IMG/VR virus record: IMGVR_UViG_3300021091_003049
Span: 1-28,267 of that record
Origin: a virus
DNA: 28,267 nucleotides
Reading direction: 5' to 3' (one strand)
The notes beneath the pieces were generated by a model. The model saw only the letters and a list, made by a program, of their open reading frames with translations, did no database searches and was not told where the DNA came from. Both the position numbers and the translations under genes were made by a program. Positions 19,968 to 27,989 of this stretch are shown piece by piece (position 1 is the first letter of the stretch; the number at the start of each line of letters is the position of its first letter).

Positions 19968-22674
19968 CAAGACCGCAACCTGTTGACATAAACCCAGTGC
20001 CTAAGGTGGTCGATAAAAGTCCCGTAACCACAGTAGTTATATTAGCACCATTTGTAACAAACTCAGAAATAACTCCTGTTGGAGAAAGAACAAAGGTAGA
20101 GTGAATACCACTTGACCCGCCTATTAATAGGTCATTCATCGAAGCTGGCATTACATTACCAATACAAACACGAGTTTGGTTTGGTGGAGCAACACTTGGG
20201 AATGGAATATCCATAGTAACATCGAGGATTGCTCCTCTAACAATATTAAATTGCCCTGTGATTGCAGCAAATGGGTTAAAAACAGCAATAGTTTCGATGC
20301 GTCCAGCATTTAAGAATGAGCTAATCCAGTTTGCCTCATTAACAATTTCACCATCAGCAACGTTTTCAATAGTGCTTGCTTCAGTCCTAACGGTTTGAGA
20401 GTTGATATTAACTGCCTCAATACCAGTGATTTTTACTTTCGATCCTTGGATTCTAATTTCACCAGTATATGAAATGTCTTTATCGCCTTCTAATCTCTCT
20501 CCTGTTTTTTGTTCTTTGTCATCTTTTAATTTAGCAGATAATTGAGGACCATGTGGTGTGCGTCCATATTCATCTGCATCTGGAGCATATGGAATTTCAG
20601 ATACTGGATAGAATCCACCATACCGATTACTCCACTTTAAGAATGTTTCTCTACCTTCTTTTTTGGACAATACTGTTTCACGATTATCATAAAGTGTCCC
20701 CATCGCCAACGCAATCCCTTCATTATTGGCTTGCTGTGTGTTGGCTGCATTCGCTTCTGCCTTAGACCCTGCCGATGTGCTTGTATATGGGTCAGAGTAT
20801 TTACCAAGTTTTCCACCACTACTAGTCACAGGACTTGTAGAACTAGTTTCTTTACCGTAACTACCACCAGGTTTCTTTGATGTGCCACTAGATTCTGCTT
20901 GTGGTCCATTAGAATTATGTTTATTATTTGAGCCTGTAATTTCTTCATGGTAATTACCCATGACCTTAAGATAAAAATCACCCTCTACAGTCAATACATA
21001 GTTTCCTTTGATAGTCTCACATTTGTCCTTAGCAATAATCTTTGTCTCATTATTGGGCACATTCTTATGCTCATTGCCCCAACCATCTTGGAATGTAGTA
21101 ACTCCACCTGGACCCATTTTAATACTTTTTTCAACACCAGGAGTAGCATCATGAAGTTCTTTAGATCCATTCAAGAATGTTTGGGTTTGCATCAAGAGTG
21201 GATTAATTTTGGTGAACATTTCATCGATAAATGACCCCCCACCAGATATACCACCATTGTTTTTATAACTTTCATATGAAGAGTATGGGCTACCTGCAAC
21301 AGCCTCAGATAATATCTCGCATTCCGTGGTGCCAATAAGTGGCCACCACGCATTCATCTTCGGTCGTTTTATCTTCCTCCCACAGTCTCGTTGAAAGAGT
21401 AATCCAAGAATCATTTTGATAAGAGCAATCAAAGATCCCCAATTCAATTTGGTAAAATCAAATTTCATTATCATGTCAACTGTCTTACCAATCTGTCCAG
21501 CAGCCGAAGCAAGTGCTTTGGCAGTCTTAACTGCTGCCAGAATACTATTAGCAACGTCACGAATTTTATTCATGGTATTAGTAATACCATTCAGAATACG
21601 ATTAGTAACACCACTAACAGCTTCAGAAATAATACTTGCAACTTTATCAACAATCATAGATGCCATCTGGTTGGCAAAATTTACTGTATCTAATATTGCT
21701 CCTTGTACTAGTCCCAACCACGCTGGTTTCTTAGCACAGAAAATTTCAAAGATTGTGTCTAGTAAACTTAAAATTGCTGTGATAACACCCAAAGGAATAA
21801 AATTACTAATAATCTTTACCAAAACCAAAATGACCTGAGCAATTACTTTGGCAAGCATTTCTTTTAATGGTGCAAGAATACCAGAAATACCACCTGCTAA
21901 GAAACTAACAATCTTACCAAGATGCTCTTTTACTTTATCACCTGCAATTTTATTACCAGTAATAAGTGATACCCAGGCGCCTGGACCTTCACCTAAAGCT
22001 GCAGCCATTTGACCTAGTTCGGTAAGCATACGCTGCAAGTCTGTTTCAAATCCGCTACCAGCAGGTCCTGCTACACCATCACCAATTGATTGTTTTTCAA
22101 CGGGTGGTTTCATTGGATTAGTCACTGCATTACCAGGGACAGTTTCTTCTCCTATTGAAATAGCACCTCTTGATTGCTCGGGTGCGCCACTAGGATCAGC
22201 TGGTGTTGACGACTGTTGTTTAGTAAATGGATTGCCAGCAAATTTATCTTTCCCAGACATGTCATCTTGCTGGGGTGTATTAGTCTTTAATTCATTAGCA
22301 GGTTTACCATCGGCAATGGTGGTACGCTTATCATCTTTTTTCTGTTGGAATCCGCGGAACGACCCTAAAACAATAGGAAGTTGAGCCTCATCTCCATCTA
22401 AGAAAAATCCTAATACCCAAGCACCAGGTTGCAATTCTGTAGTAGTGCCAGCATTCTTAGTGCCAGGTTGGTCTGCAGGAAGTAATACGTTTGCCCATGG
22501 TAAATCTTTTGTTGGGATAACTTTAGTATATGCTTCTTTTTTCTTATGACCAGTATACCAACCTAAAATACGTACTTGTACTCGACCCAATCCAGATGGG
22601 TCTTTGATTCCCTCAACTTCACCAATCCACCAGGTGTATCCATCTCTTCCTAAGTAATCAGTACGCTCTCTCAT
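19927..22674 (-). CDS. 5: gp5-like baseplate hub and tail spike protein
   Basis: A 915-aa protein. Residues of about 5-110 are a gp5/VgrG-type OB-fold (GYTWWIGEVEGIKDPSGLGR, VQVRILGWYTG, then LPWANVLLP, QPGAWVLGFFLDGDEAQLPI, VLGSFRG), the hub-binding domain of T4 gp5. Residues of about 240-430 are strongly hydrophobic and helical (LAPLKEMLAKVIAQVILVLV and beyond). The C-terminal third contains beta-helix-like spike segments (ETIKGNYVLTVEGDFYLKVM, GNYHEEITG). T4 gp5 carries a lysozyme domain between OB-fold and spike; I see no lysozyme motif here, only the hydrophobic region. A late promoter and AAGGAT precede the ATG. Confidence 0.85.
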   Translation of the reverse strand: MRERTDYLGRDGYTWWIGEVEGIKDPSGLGRVQVRILGWYTGHKKKEAYTKVIPTKDLPWANVLLPADQPGTKNAGTTTELQPGAWVLGFFLDGDEAQLPIVLGSFRGFQQKKDDKRTTIADGKPANELKTNTPQQDDMSGKDKFAGNPFTKQQSSTPADPSGAPEQSRGAISIGEETVPGNAVTNPMKPPVEKQSIGDGVAGPAGSGFETDLQRMLTELGQMAAALGEGPGAWVSLITGNKIAGDKVKEHLGKIVSFLAGGISGILAPLKEMLAKVIAQVILVLVKIISNFIPLGVITAILSLLDTIFEIFCAKKPAWLGLVQGAILDTVNFANQMASMIVDKVASIISEAVSGVTNRILNGITNTMNKIRDVANSILAAVKTAKALASAAGQIGKTVDMIMKFDFTKLNWGSLIALIKMILGLLFQRDCGRKIKRPKMNAWWPLIGTTECEILSEAVAGSPYSSYESYKNNGGISGGGSFIDEMFTKINPLLMQTQTFLNGSKELHDATPGVEKSIKMGPGGVTTFQDGWGNEHKNVPNNETKIIAKDKCETIKGNYVLTVEGDFYLKVMGNYHEEITGSNNKHNSNGPQAESSGTSKKPGGSYGKETSSTSPVTSSGGKLGKYSDPYTSTSAGSKAEANAANTQQANNEGIALAMGTLYDNRETVLSKKEGRETFLKWSNRYGGFYPVSEIPYAPDADEYGRTPHGPQLSAKLKDDKEQKTGERLEGDKDISYTGEIRIQGSKVKITGIEAVNINSQTVRTEASTIENVADGEIVNEANWISSFLNAGRIETIAVFNPFAAITGQFNIVRGAILDVTMDIPFPSVAPPNQTRVCIGNVMPASMNDLLIGGSSGIHSTFVLSPTGVISEFVTNGANITTVVTGLLSTTLGTGFMSTGCGLGPHQVFGLPLLLN

Positions 22675-22695
22675 CGTTTAAATCCTTTTACGTGA

Positions 22696-23157
22696 TTATT
22701 TATCAAGTCGTTTAAAAATAAATTCTCCCTCTTCTGGTTTTTTACCCCAAAGAAAATCTCCTGTTTCTAAATTATAACCACTATCTAATGACCTATATTC
22801 AATTCCATTGAATCTTGAAGTAGACACTAGTCTAGTATTTTTATGCACACATTCTCCCTTGATATGTCCATTCCACCATTCTCCATCCCATTTGTAAATA
22901 TATGGACATGTCGGCGTATTATCTAATAAATTAAATGTCTCAAATACTATACACTTATCGGACATTTTTTGCCAAGTATGACGAGTATGTCTATATGGAT
23001 TATCTTCACCACGATACTTATACCATGATTTACTTTCAATAGTGTTGTAACCCGTTACAGTCCACGTAATATCAATCTGTGGCCATTTTACAGGATTACT
23101 AAATGCTTGCATTTTATTTCTATAATGTCCCTCTAACAAAAGCTCAAAGTTATTCAT
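22696..23157 (-). CDS. cpeT: CpeT-like phycobiliprotein lyase (auxiliary metabolic gene)
   Basis: A 153-aa protein matching the CpcT/CpeT lyase pattern from end to end: EGHYRNKMQAFSNP at 9-22 (family G-x-(Y/F)-(S/R)-N-x-x-QA-x-x-(N/D)P), NPYRHTRHTW at 53-62 (family PYRQR), a Cys at 84 and at 103 in GHIKGECVHKNTR, SLDSGYNLETGDFLWG at 123-138 (D-x-G...E...(V/L)WG), and EGEFIFKRL at the end (GPFEF-x-R). Cyanobacterial CpeT attaches bilins to phycobiliproteins. Cyanophages carry a shorter version (PhiCpeT), and this length fits. The ATG at 23157 is preferred over a GTG at 23169. It lies between CP12 and gp5, with a perfect consensus sigma70 promoter upstream. Confidence 0.8.
   Translation of the reverse strand: MNNFELLLEGHYRNKMQAFSNPVKWPQIDITWTVTGYNTIESKSWYKYRGEDNPYRHTRHTWQKMSDKCIVFETFNLLDNTPTCPYIYKWDGEWWNGHIKGECVHKNTRLVSTSRFNGIEYRSLDSGYNLETGDFLWGKKPEEGEFIFKRLDK
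22697..22704 (-). promoter_or_regulatory. Late promoter (GATAAATA) for gp5
   Basis: GATAAATA on the minus strand lies 22 bases before the gp5 ATG and overlaps the last codons and TAA stop of cpeT (GAT AAA TAA). It is followed by AAGGAT as ribosome site. Confidence 0.65.
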
Positions 23158-23176
23158 TGCAATCCACACAAGGTTG

Positions 23177-23205
23177 ATTATAACTATTTACCAATATTAT
23201 GTCAA
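23177..23205 (-). promoter_or_regulatory. Perfect consensus sigma70 promoter for cpeT
   Basis: Minus strand TTGACA (23205-23200), a 17-base spacer, then TATAAT (23182-23177): all 12 consensus bases at ideal spacing. The predicted start is near 23170, giving a leader of about 13 bases before the cpeT ATG. Host RNA polymerase should read this early in infection. Confidence 0.85.
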
Positions 23206-23207
23206 GC

Positions 23208-23417
23208 TTAGACATCGTACTTTTTACATTCAACCGCATCTGGATGTCCATCACAAAATAATTCTAATGGTGTTGGGTCGTGGACATCTTCTGGATGTCT
23301 AATATGATACGCTTCAAGTTGCTCTAACTCTTCCTCTGTATGGCGACGTTGCTGTGGAGATGTGGTTGGGTCGTCAAGAACTTTTTTATCTAATGCTATA
23401 TGCTGATTGATGTCCAT
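23208..23417 (-). CDS. cp12: CP12-like Calvin-cycle inhibitor (auxiliary metabolic gene)
   Basis: A 69-aa protein. The C-terminal 20 residues, PLELFCDGHPDAVECKKYDV, match the CP12 C-terminal motif (L-E-x-(F/Y)-CD-x-(N/H)P-(D/E)-x-x-EC-x-x-YD) with the redox Cys pair C55 and C64 at the family spacing. The N-terminal part (MDINQHIALDKKVLDDPTTS, PQQRRHTEEELEQLEAYH) is helical and lacks the N-terminal Cys pair of plant-type CP12. CP12 binds GAPDH and PRK and shuts down the Calvin cycle; cyanophages carry it to favour the pentose phosphate pathway and NADPH for nucleotide synthesis. It has its own late promoter. It could also be a non-CP12 protein with a similar tail, but the Cys motif is specific. 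Confidence 0.8.
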   Translation of the reverse strand: MDINQHIALDKKVLDDPTTSPQQRRHTEEELEQLEAYHIRHPEDVHDPTPLELFCDGHPDAVECKKYDV

Positions 23418-23438
23418 TGTGTTACAAATATTATTATG

Positions 23439-23446
23439 TATTTATC
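23439..23446 (-). promoter_or_regulatory. Late promoter (GATAAATA) for cp12
   Basis: GATAAATA on the minus strand lies 21 bases before the cp12 ATG and directly after the TAA of the hub gene. Confidence 0.65.
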
Positions 23447-24790
23447 TTAATAACTTTGCGCCTTAATCGAATCTCTGACTAAGATTAATTTGGAAGTCAT
23501 TCCTTCTGGTTTTTGGAATGTATGTGTAAGTCCTGCAACTAAATACTTTCCACTAAACTTGAGGTCTTCTTTAACTCTTTTACCTTCTTCTTGCGATGCT
23601 GGAATTGAAACCGTGATAATATCCCCTGCAGTTATTGCTGTATTACCTGGAATTACAATAGTAAGTTGAATAGTTTTCAATAAATTATATCTAGCAGCAG
23701 CATATTCTGCTACCGCCATGGTATCTTTATCTGCAGTAGTGCCTTCTGATTTACCAAGTGCTGCATCATTTTTATGCCCAGGCAATATTCTAATTTTTTG
23801 TCTTGTTGGACTAGCTATATCTTTTGGTGGAGTATAAGGTGCTCCACCTTTTTCAACTTTCGATGCCCTCTTGAATATATCTGCAAATGTTGTTTCCCTT
23901 GGGGGATAGACTGTGCCCCCAGGTGAATCACCCCCAGAAGTGCCGCTACTAGTTGCTCTACTATCAGTTGGCACAGAAACAGAAATTCCAATAGCAATAG
24001 ATTTATAAGTGCCAAGTCTCATTGATTTAAGATGGTCCGCTTTATCTGGATATTGTATACTTTCAATAGAATACATTCCATTATCGTTTATTCCAGTGCC
24101 TTTTTGTTGATAAGTATATAGAAAGTTTCCTTTACCATCAGCTTTGCCTTCTGCTAATCCGTCAAGAGACCTAAATTGAAATCCTCTACTATTTTCAAAA
24201 AACAAAAATCCAGACTGAGATGACGACCCCTTACTAGATGTTGTTCTAGTTGTTTTATCTGACAAATATGTTATAGCATCTAAAGGTTTCCAACTTGGCG
24301 AAATATATCTAATCTTTGAATGCTGCTCAAAGTTTTCTGATTTTACTTTACTTTTTGCTTTTAAATGTTTCTCACAAATATGCTTTGGAATATTACTTAC
24401 ATCATTTTTACTTCCTGGTCCAAAAGAGTCAAATACTTTATTCATTTCATTATGAAACATTTCTGGAGAAACAGTATGTAAAATATACATCTGCCCTCTC
24501 TCAGATTTAATAATACTACCTATTTTCCAAATCTTAGTAGTAAACACTAATGGTTTTCCTTTAGAGCTATCAGTTGTTAATGATACTGTAATTTCTTCTC
24601 CACCTTGAAGACTTTTGTTAAAGTCTATTGCATCCAATATTGTAAAATCACAACGAACAAATGCAGCTTCTATTGATACGTGATATTGAAAATCAACAAC
24701 GATATCTTTGATATCTTTGGTTGCTTTAGGATTTACTAAAGAAATATCTAACTTATCAAGTTTATATTTTCTAGATTCGTTTTGTGCCAT
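23447..24790 (-). CDS. gp27-like baseplate hub protein
   Basis: A 447-aa protein, MAQNESRKYKLDKLDISLVN, then VDFQYHVSIEAAFVRCDFTI (residues 34-53). This opening has the strand pattern of gp27 and tail-hub (gpD-like) proteins, where two similar beta-barrel parts form the ring carrying the gp5 spike. The C-terminal part GDIITVSIPASQEEGKRVKE and SGKYLVAGLTHTFQK, then SKLILVRDSI, matches the usual end of such hub proteins. Its length is close to T4 gp27. The order hub, then gp5 spike (with AMGs between) fits. It starts one base after the 1065-aa gene, so the two are co-transcribed. Confidence 0.7.
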   Translation of the reverse strand: MAQNESRKYKLDKLDISLVNPKATKDIKDIVVDFQYHVSIEAAFVRCDFTILDAIDFNKSLQGGEEITVSLTTDSSKGKPLVFTTKIWKIGSIIKSERGQMYILHTVSPEMFHNEMNKVFDSFGPGSKNDVSNIPKHICEKHLKAKSKVKSENFEQHSKIRYISPSWKPLDAITYLSDKTTRTTSSKGSSSQSGFLFFENSRGFQFRSLDGLAEGKADGKGNFLYTYQQKGTGINDNGMYSIESIQYPDKADHLKSMRLGTYKSIAIGISVSVPTDSRATSSGTSGGDSPGGTVYPPRETTFADIFKRASKVEKGGAPYTPPKDIASPTRQKIRILPGHKNDAALGKSEGTTADKDTMAVAEYAAARYNLLKTIQLTIVIPGNTAITAGDIITVSIPASQEEGKRVKEDLKFSGKYLVAGLTHTFQKPEGMTSKLILVRDSIKAQSY

Positions 24791-24791
24791 T

Positions 24792-27700
24792 TTACATTAA
24801 ATCCACCATGTCTGAATTAAATTCTGATATAAGACCAAACTTGGGCATTAGATACGGATCGGCATCCATTTCAAATGCTGGAGGTAGTACAACTGGGGAT
24901 GACTTTCCACCTCCACCACCTGTAACTACTGGTGGTGCTTGTTGAGTTATTGTTTTCACACCGCCAGCTGCCTTCGCCTCCACCTCTTTCTTTTTCTTCT
25001 CTTCTGCTTCTTTTAACTTTGCTTTATTTAACGCATCTGCAGATTGATTATTGGTAGTTGGCGCTAAAGATGGATTCATCGCCAACTCAGTATCTTTCAT
25101 TGCAGTGCCAAACTCACCAAGCAGTTTCTCAAGCTCTGCTTGTCTGGTTTCTATAGTATCTTTTTTCTCCTCTGCACCCTTATCTGCTGCTGCTGGTGCT
25201 GTGGCACCTCCCGCTACTTCAGTACCTTTCAAATCTGCAGGTGCGCCACCAGTGGCACCAGGGAGTGCACTCTTTTTCTCTTTCTTGTCAACCATAGCAA
25301 GTTCCATAGCTGCTCTAGCTGCCAGTTGACTCGATGTTTTATCGTTAGCTCCTTTCTCTTTCCACGCCTCTCTATTTTCGTGATATGATTTATTATAATA
25401 ATAATTTGTTGTTGCTTGTTTATCAACTTTCACTGCACCTGGCACAAAATCTTTCTTTTGCTCTGACACTGCCCTTTTCAAATCGCCTGCTGATGCAATT
25501 GCCTTAAATTCCGCACTATCAGGTTTTAAATATTCTACTGCGCCGACGCCCAAACCCGCAAACCCAGATTCTGTCTTCTTACTAATTGCTTTAATAATAA
25601 TATCTTTGCCATTAACATTATACTGTACAAAATATTCTTTTCCACCAAGTATAATGCCCCTGGTGGTGTTTGTTGCTTTAGCATATGCAACAGGGTCAAA
25701 TTTCCCACCCTTTGCATATCCTTTTATAGTTGGTAAAATCGCACCACCCACATCAAATCTGGGCATTGCGTATCCACCGCTTTGCGCTTCACGCATTCTA
25801 CGACTTGTAAGTCCTGGATTGTTTTTTGTTGCTGGTGTATTAAATGGGACAACAAATGCACCACCAGATGCTAGTCCTTTCATACCAACCCATTCTGTGC
25901 CATGCCCAATAAATGATACGCTTCTACCACCATCTAATGATACTGGATACCCAGACATAGGTCCATTAATCCATCCTCCAGATGCTAGTCCTTGAGGTTG
26001 TACAATTCCCCCTTCAGAGAATCCTAGTAATCGTTTTGCTCCTTGCACCATTCCACCAAAGAAACCAGCGGATGCTTTGGCAGCCTGTCCAACCATACCA
26101 ACAGCACCGCCAGCAACATTAGATAATGCTCTAGCTGTAACAGCACCGATTAAATCTCCAAATAGTGAAATAATTCCATCTTGTGGATCAGTAAATGCCT
26201 TAAGTAGTTTCATCCCATAATCTTCTTTACCATCAAGATTTGCAGGGTCTGAAATGCCAGATTTACCACCTATTGATCCCATACCAAGTGCTGAAATTGG
26301 AATTCCAAATGCGGAAGCAATAGGGGCGAGCATAGCTCCCATTAATGCTCTTAGAGGTGCTGGTAGAAAGGCACCAAATGAATTGGAAATAACTCCAATA
26401 GCAGCAACTAATCCAAATCCAACTGCTTTAAATGGTAGCATCATGACATCACGAAGACCGCTTGCCATTTTCGCCATGTCCATTATTGGCGTATTCAATA
26501 TTGATGGAGGACTCATTTCTCCACCGCTAGCCGCCTTAGGCAATGTTAAAGATGGAATAACTACCTTGCCACCAGCTGACTTCCCTTCTTCGTCTTTACC
26601 CTTATTTGCTGTTGCTTCTGGAGCAAAGAATCTAAGGACAGCAGTTAAAGCTTTAATTCCAAGAAATAATGGTGCGAATGCTACTTGCACACCGATTCCA
26701 ACTAATTGTTTAATCAAAGGAAGATGCGGCTCTACAGCATCTAGCATTTGATTCATGAAGTCGCCTAAAGCTTCAAATAAACCAGTAAATGCATCTTTAA
26801 TTGGTGCAAATATTGAAGTAAATACATCACCAACCATCTTAAAGAATCGCTGAATTGGCTCAAAAATAGGTTCTAAGAATCCTCCAACTGCTTTACCTAC
26901 CGCACCACCAGCCATAGCGCCTACAGCACCAGCAACAGCACCCGCACCAGGAATCCCTGTAGCTTCGCCTATGGCAGCGCCAATCGCTTGTCCAGCACCA
27001 GCTCCAACGCCAGCACCAAGTGCCTCTGCACTACTACCACCTGAAGCTGCTGTCATACCAGCGGCTGCTATACCAGCACTAGCAGCAAATGCAACCTTAC
27101 CAAATTTAGTGCCACTAAACTTTCTAAACTTGTCAGCAAATGCAGCTGCATTCTTCATATTGAGAATGCCTTTGCCAAGGGTCATGATAACCCAAGACAA
27201 TGCCTTTACTGTAGCTATTGGATTTTTAAGAAATGCGATACCAACAAAAATTGGTGCAGCAGATAGCACAAACTGGATTGCTCCAAAGAATCCTTTGAGA
27301 CTAATTGGATTCTCAAGGAATTTAATCAGTCCGTCAAGTGCTGACCCAACTAAAAATTCAGTGATTTTAAAGATGAATTTGCCGAGAGCAAACAATCCTT
27401 TTGCTAAGTGTTGAACTTTTTCAGGATTTTTCGCTAACCAATCAAGCACCGCAAAACCAATGAATATCTTCATAAAATATTTTGCTAGCATTGCAATGCC
27501 AGAAAATAGACCACCAAATGCCTTTTTAGTTTGCTCTTTAAATGTATCTTTAATTTTACGTCCTAATTTGCCTTTTCCTTTCTCAGCATCACCCTCTGCT
27601 TCATCTCTTTGTCTTTTACTTTCTTGTTTTCTTTTTGCGTCTTCTTCTAATTTTCTTCTTTTATCTTCCTGCTTTTGTATTTTTTCTTCTGCCTTTGCAA

Positions 27701-27989
27701 TTTTTTCAGCACCTCTTACTTGCTCTGCAACTGATGACTTTACAGCATAAGTCATCCCTTCAGCAACTAATGCTAAACTATTAAGAGTTGCCCCAAGTGA
27801 ATTAATTCCAGAAATAATAGACTTCATTCCAGAATTTAAGTCTGATGACATTTCACCAACAGCCTTTGCAGCAACCAATGGAGTCATCTTATCTCCAGTT
27901 GGCATACGAACACCGTTTGTTCCTTTATAAGAAATCATCTTATAAAGTTTTGCTCTAGGTATTTTTACTTGCGGCTGGTCAACTGCCAT
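24792..27989 (-). CDS. Large hydrophobic hub or tape-measure-like structural protein
   Basis: A 1065-aa protein. Residues of about 95-150 are a highly charged coiled coil (AEEKIQKQEDKRRKLEEDAK). Residues of about 160-290 are long hydrophobic helices (AMLAKYFMKIFIGFAVLDWL and beyond). Residues of about 300-370 are Ala/Gly-rich with many small-residue repeats (ALGAGVGAGAGQAIGAAIGE). More hydrophobic amphipathic helices follow to about 620, then a Gly-rich beta segment, and a Pro/Lys-rich tail ending FGLISEFNSDMVDLM. Such composition fits tail tape-measure or baseplate hub proteins that pass through the membrane during DNA entry. I cannot tell whether it corresponds to T4 gp29 or to another hub protein. 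Its ATG overlaps the upstream stop as TAATG. Confidence 0.6.
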   Translation of the reverse strand: MAVDQPQVKIPRAKLYKMISYKGTNGVRMPTGDKMTPLVAAKAVGEMSSDLNSGMKSIISGINSLGATLNSLALVAEGMTYAVKSSVAEQVRGAEKIAKAEEKIQKQEDKRRKLEEDAKRKQESKRQRDEAEGDAEKGKGKLGRKIKDTFKEQTKKAFGGLFSGIAMLAKYFMKIFIGFAVLDWLAKNPEKVQHLAKGLFALGKFIFKITEFLVGSALDGLIKFLENPISLKGFFGAIQFVLSAAPIFVGIAFLKNPIATVKALSWVIMTLGKGILNMKNAAAFADKFRKFSGTKFGKVAFAASAGIAAAGMTAASGGSSAEALGAGVGAGAGQAIGAAIGEATGIPGAGAVAGAVGAMAGGAVGKAVGGFLEPIFEPIQRFFKMVGDVFTSIFAPIKDAFTGLFEALGDFMNQMLDAVEPHLPLIKQLVGIGVQVAFAPLFLGIKALTAVLRFFAPEATANKGKDEEGKSAGGKVVIPSLTLPKAASGGEMSPPSILNTPIMDMAKMASGLRDVMMLPFKAVGFGLVAAIGVISNSFGAFLPAPLRALMGAMLAPIASAFGIPISALGMGSIGGKSGISDPANLDGKEDYGMKLLKAFTDPQDGIISLFGDLIGAVTARALSNVAGGAVGMVGQAAKASAGFFGGMVQGAKRLLGFSEGGIVQPQGLASGGWINGPMSGYPVSLDGGRSVSFIGHGTEWVGMKGLASGGAFVVPFNTPATKNNPGLTSRRMREAQSGGYAMPRFDVGGAILPTIKGYAKGGKFDPVAYAKATNTTRGIILGGKEYFVQYNVNGKDIIIKAISKKTESGFAGLGVGAVEYLKPDSAEFKAIASAGDLKRAVSEQKKDFVPGAVKVDKQATTNYYYNKSYHENREAWKEKGANDKTSSQLAARAAMELAMVDKKEKKSALPGATGGAPADLKGTEVAGGATAPAAADKGAEEKKDTIETRQAELEKLLGEFGTAMKDTELAMNPSLAPTTNNQSADALNKAKLKEAEEKKKKEVEAKAAGGVKTITQQAPPVVTGGGGGKSSPVVLPPAFEMDADPYLMPKFGLISEFNSDMVDLM

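Noticed and set aside
19927-22674. Lysozyme domain in gp5
   Set aside because: No Glu-Asp-Thr lysozyme pattern is seen; the region between OB-fold and spike is hydrophobic helices.
23185-23192. GGTAAATA as a late promoter for cpeT
   Set aside because: It matches the late core only partly and lies in the spacer of a perfect sigma70 promoter, which explains the site better. Dual use cannot be excluded.
25051-27750. Long plus-strand frames opposite the 1065-aa gene
   Set aside because: They mirror the Ala/Gly/Lys-rich coding strand, have low-complexity composition, and all other genes in the window are on the minus strand.
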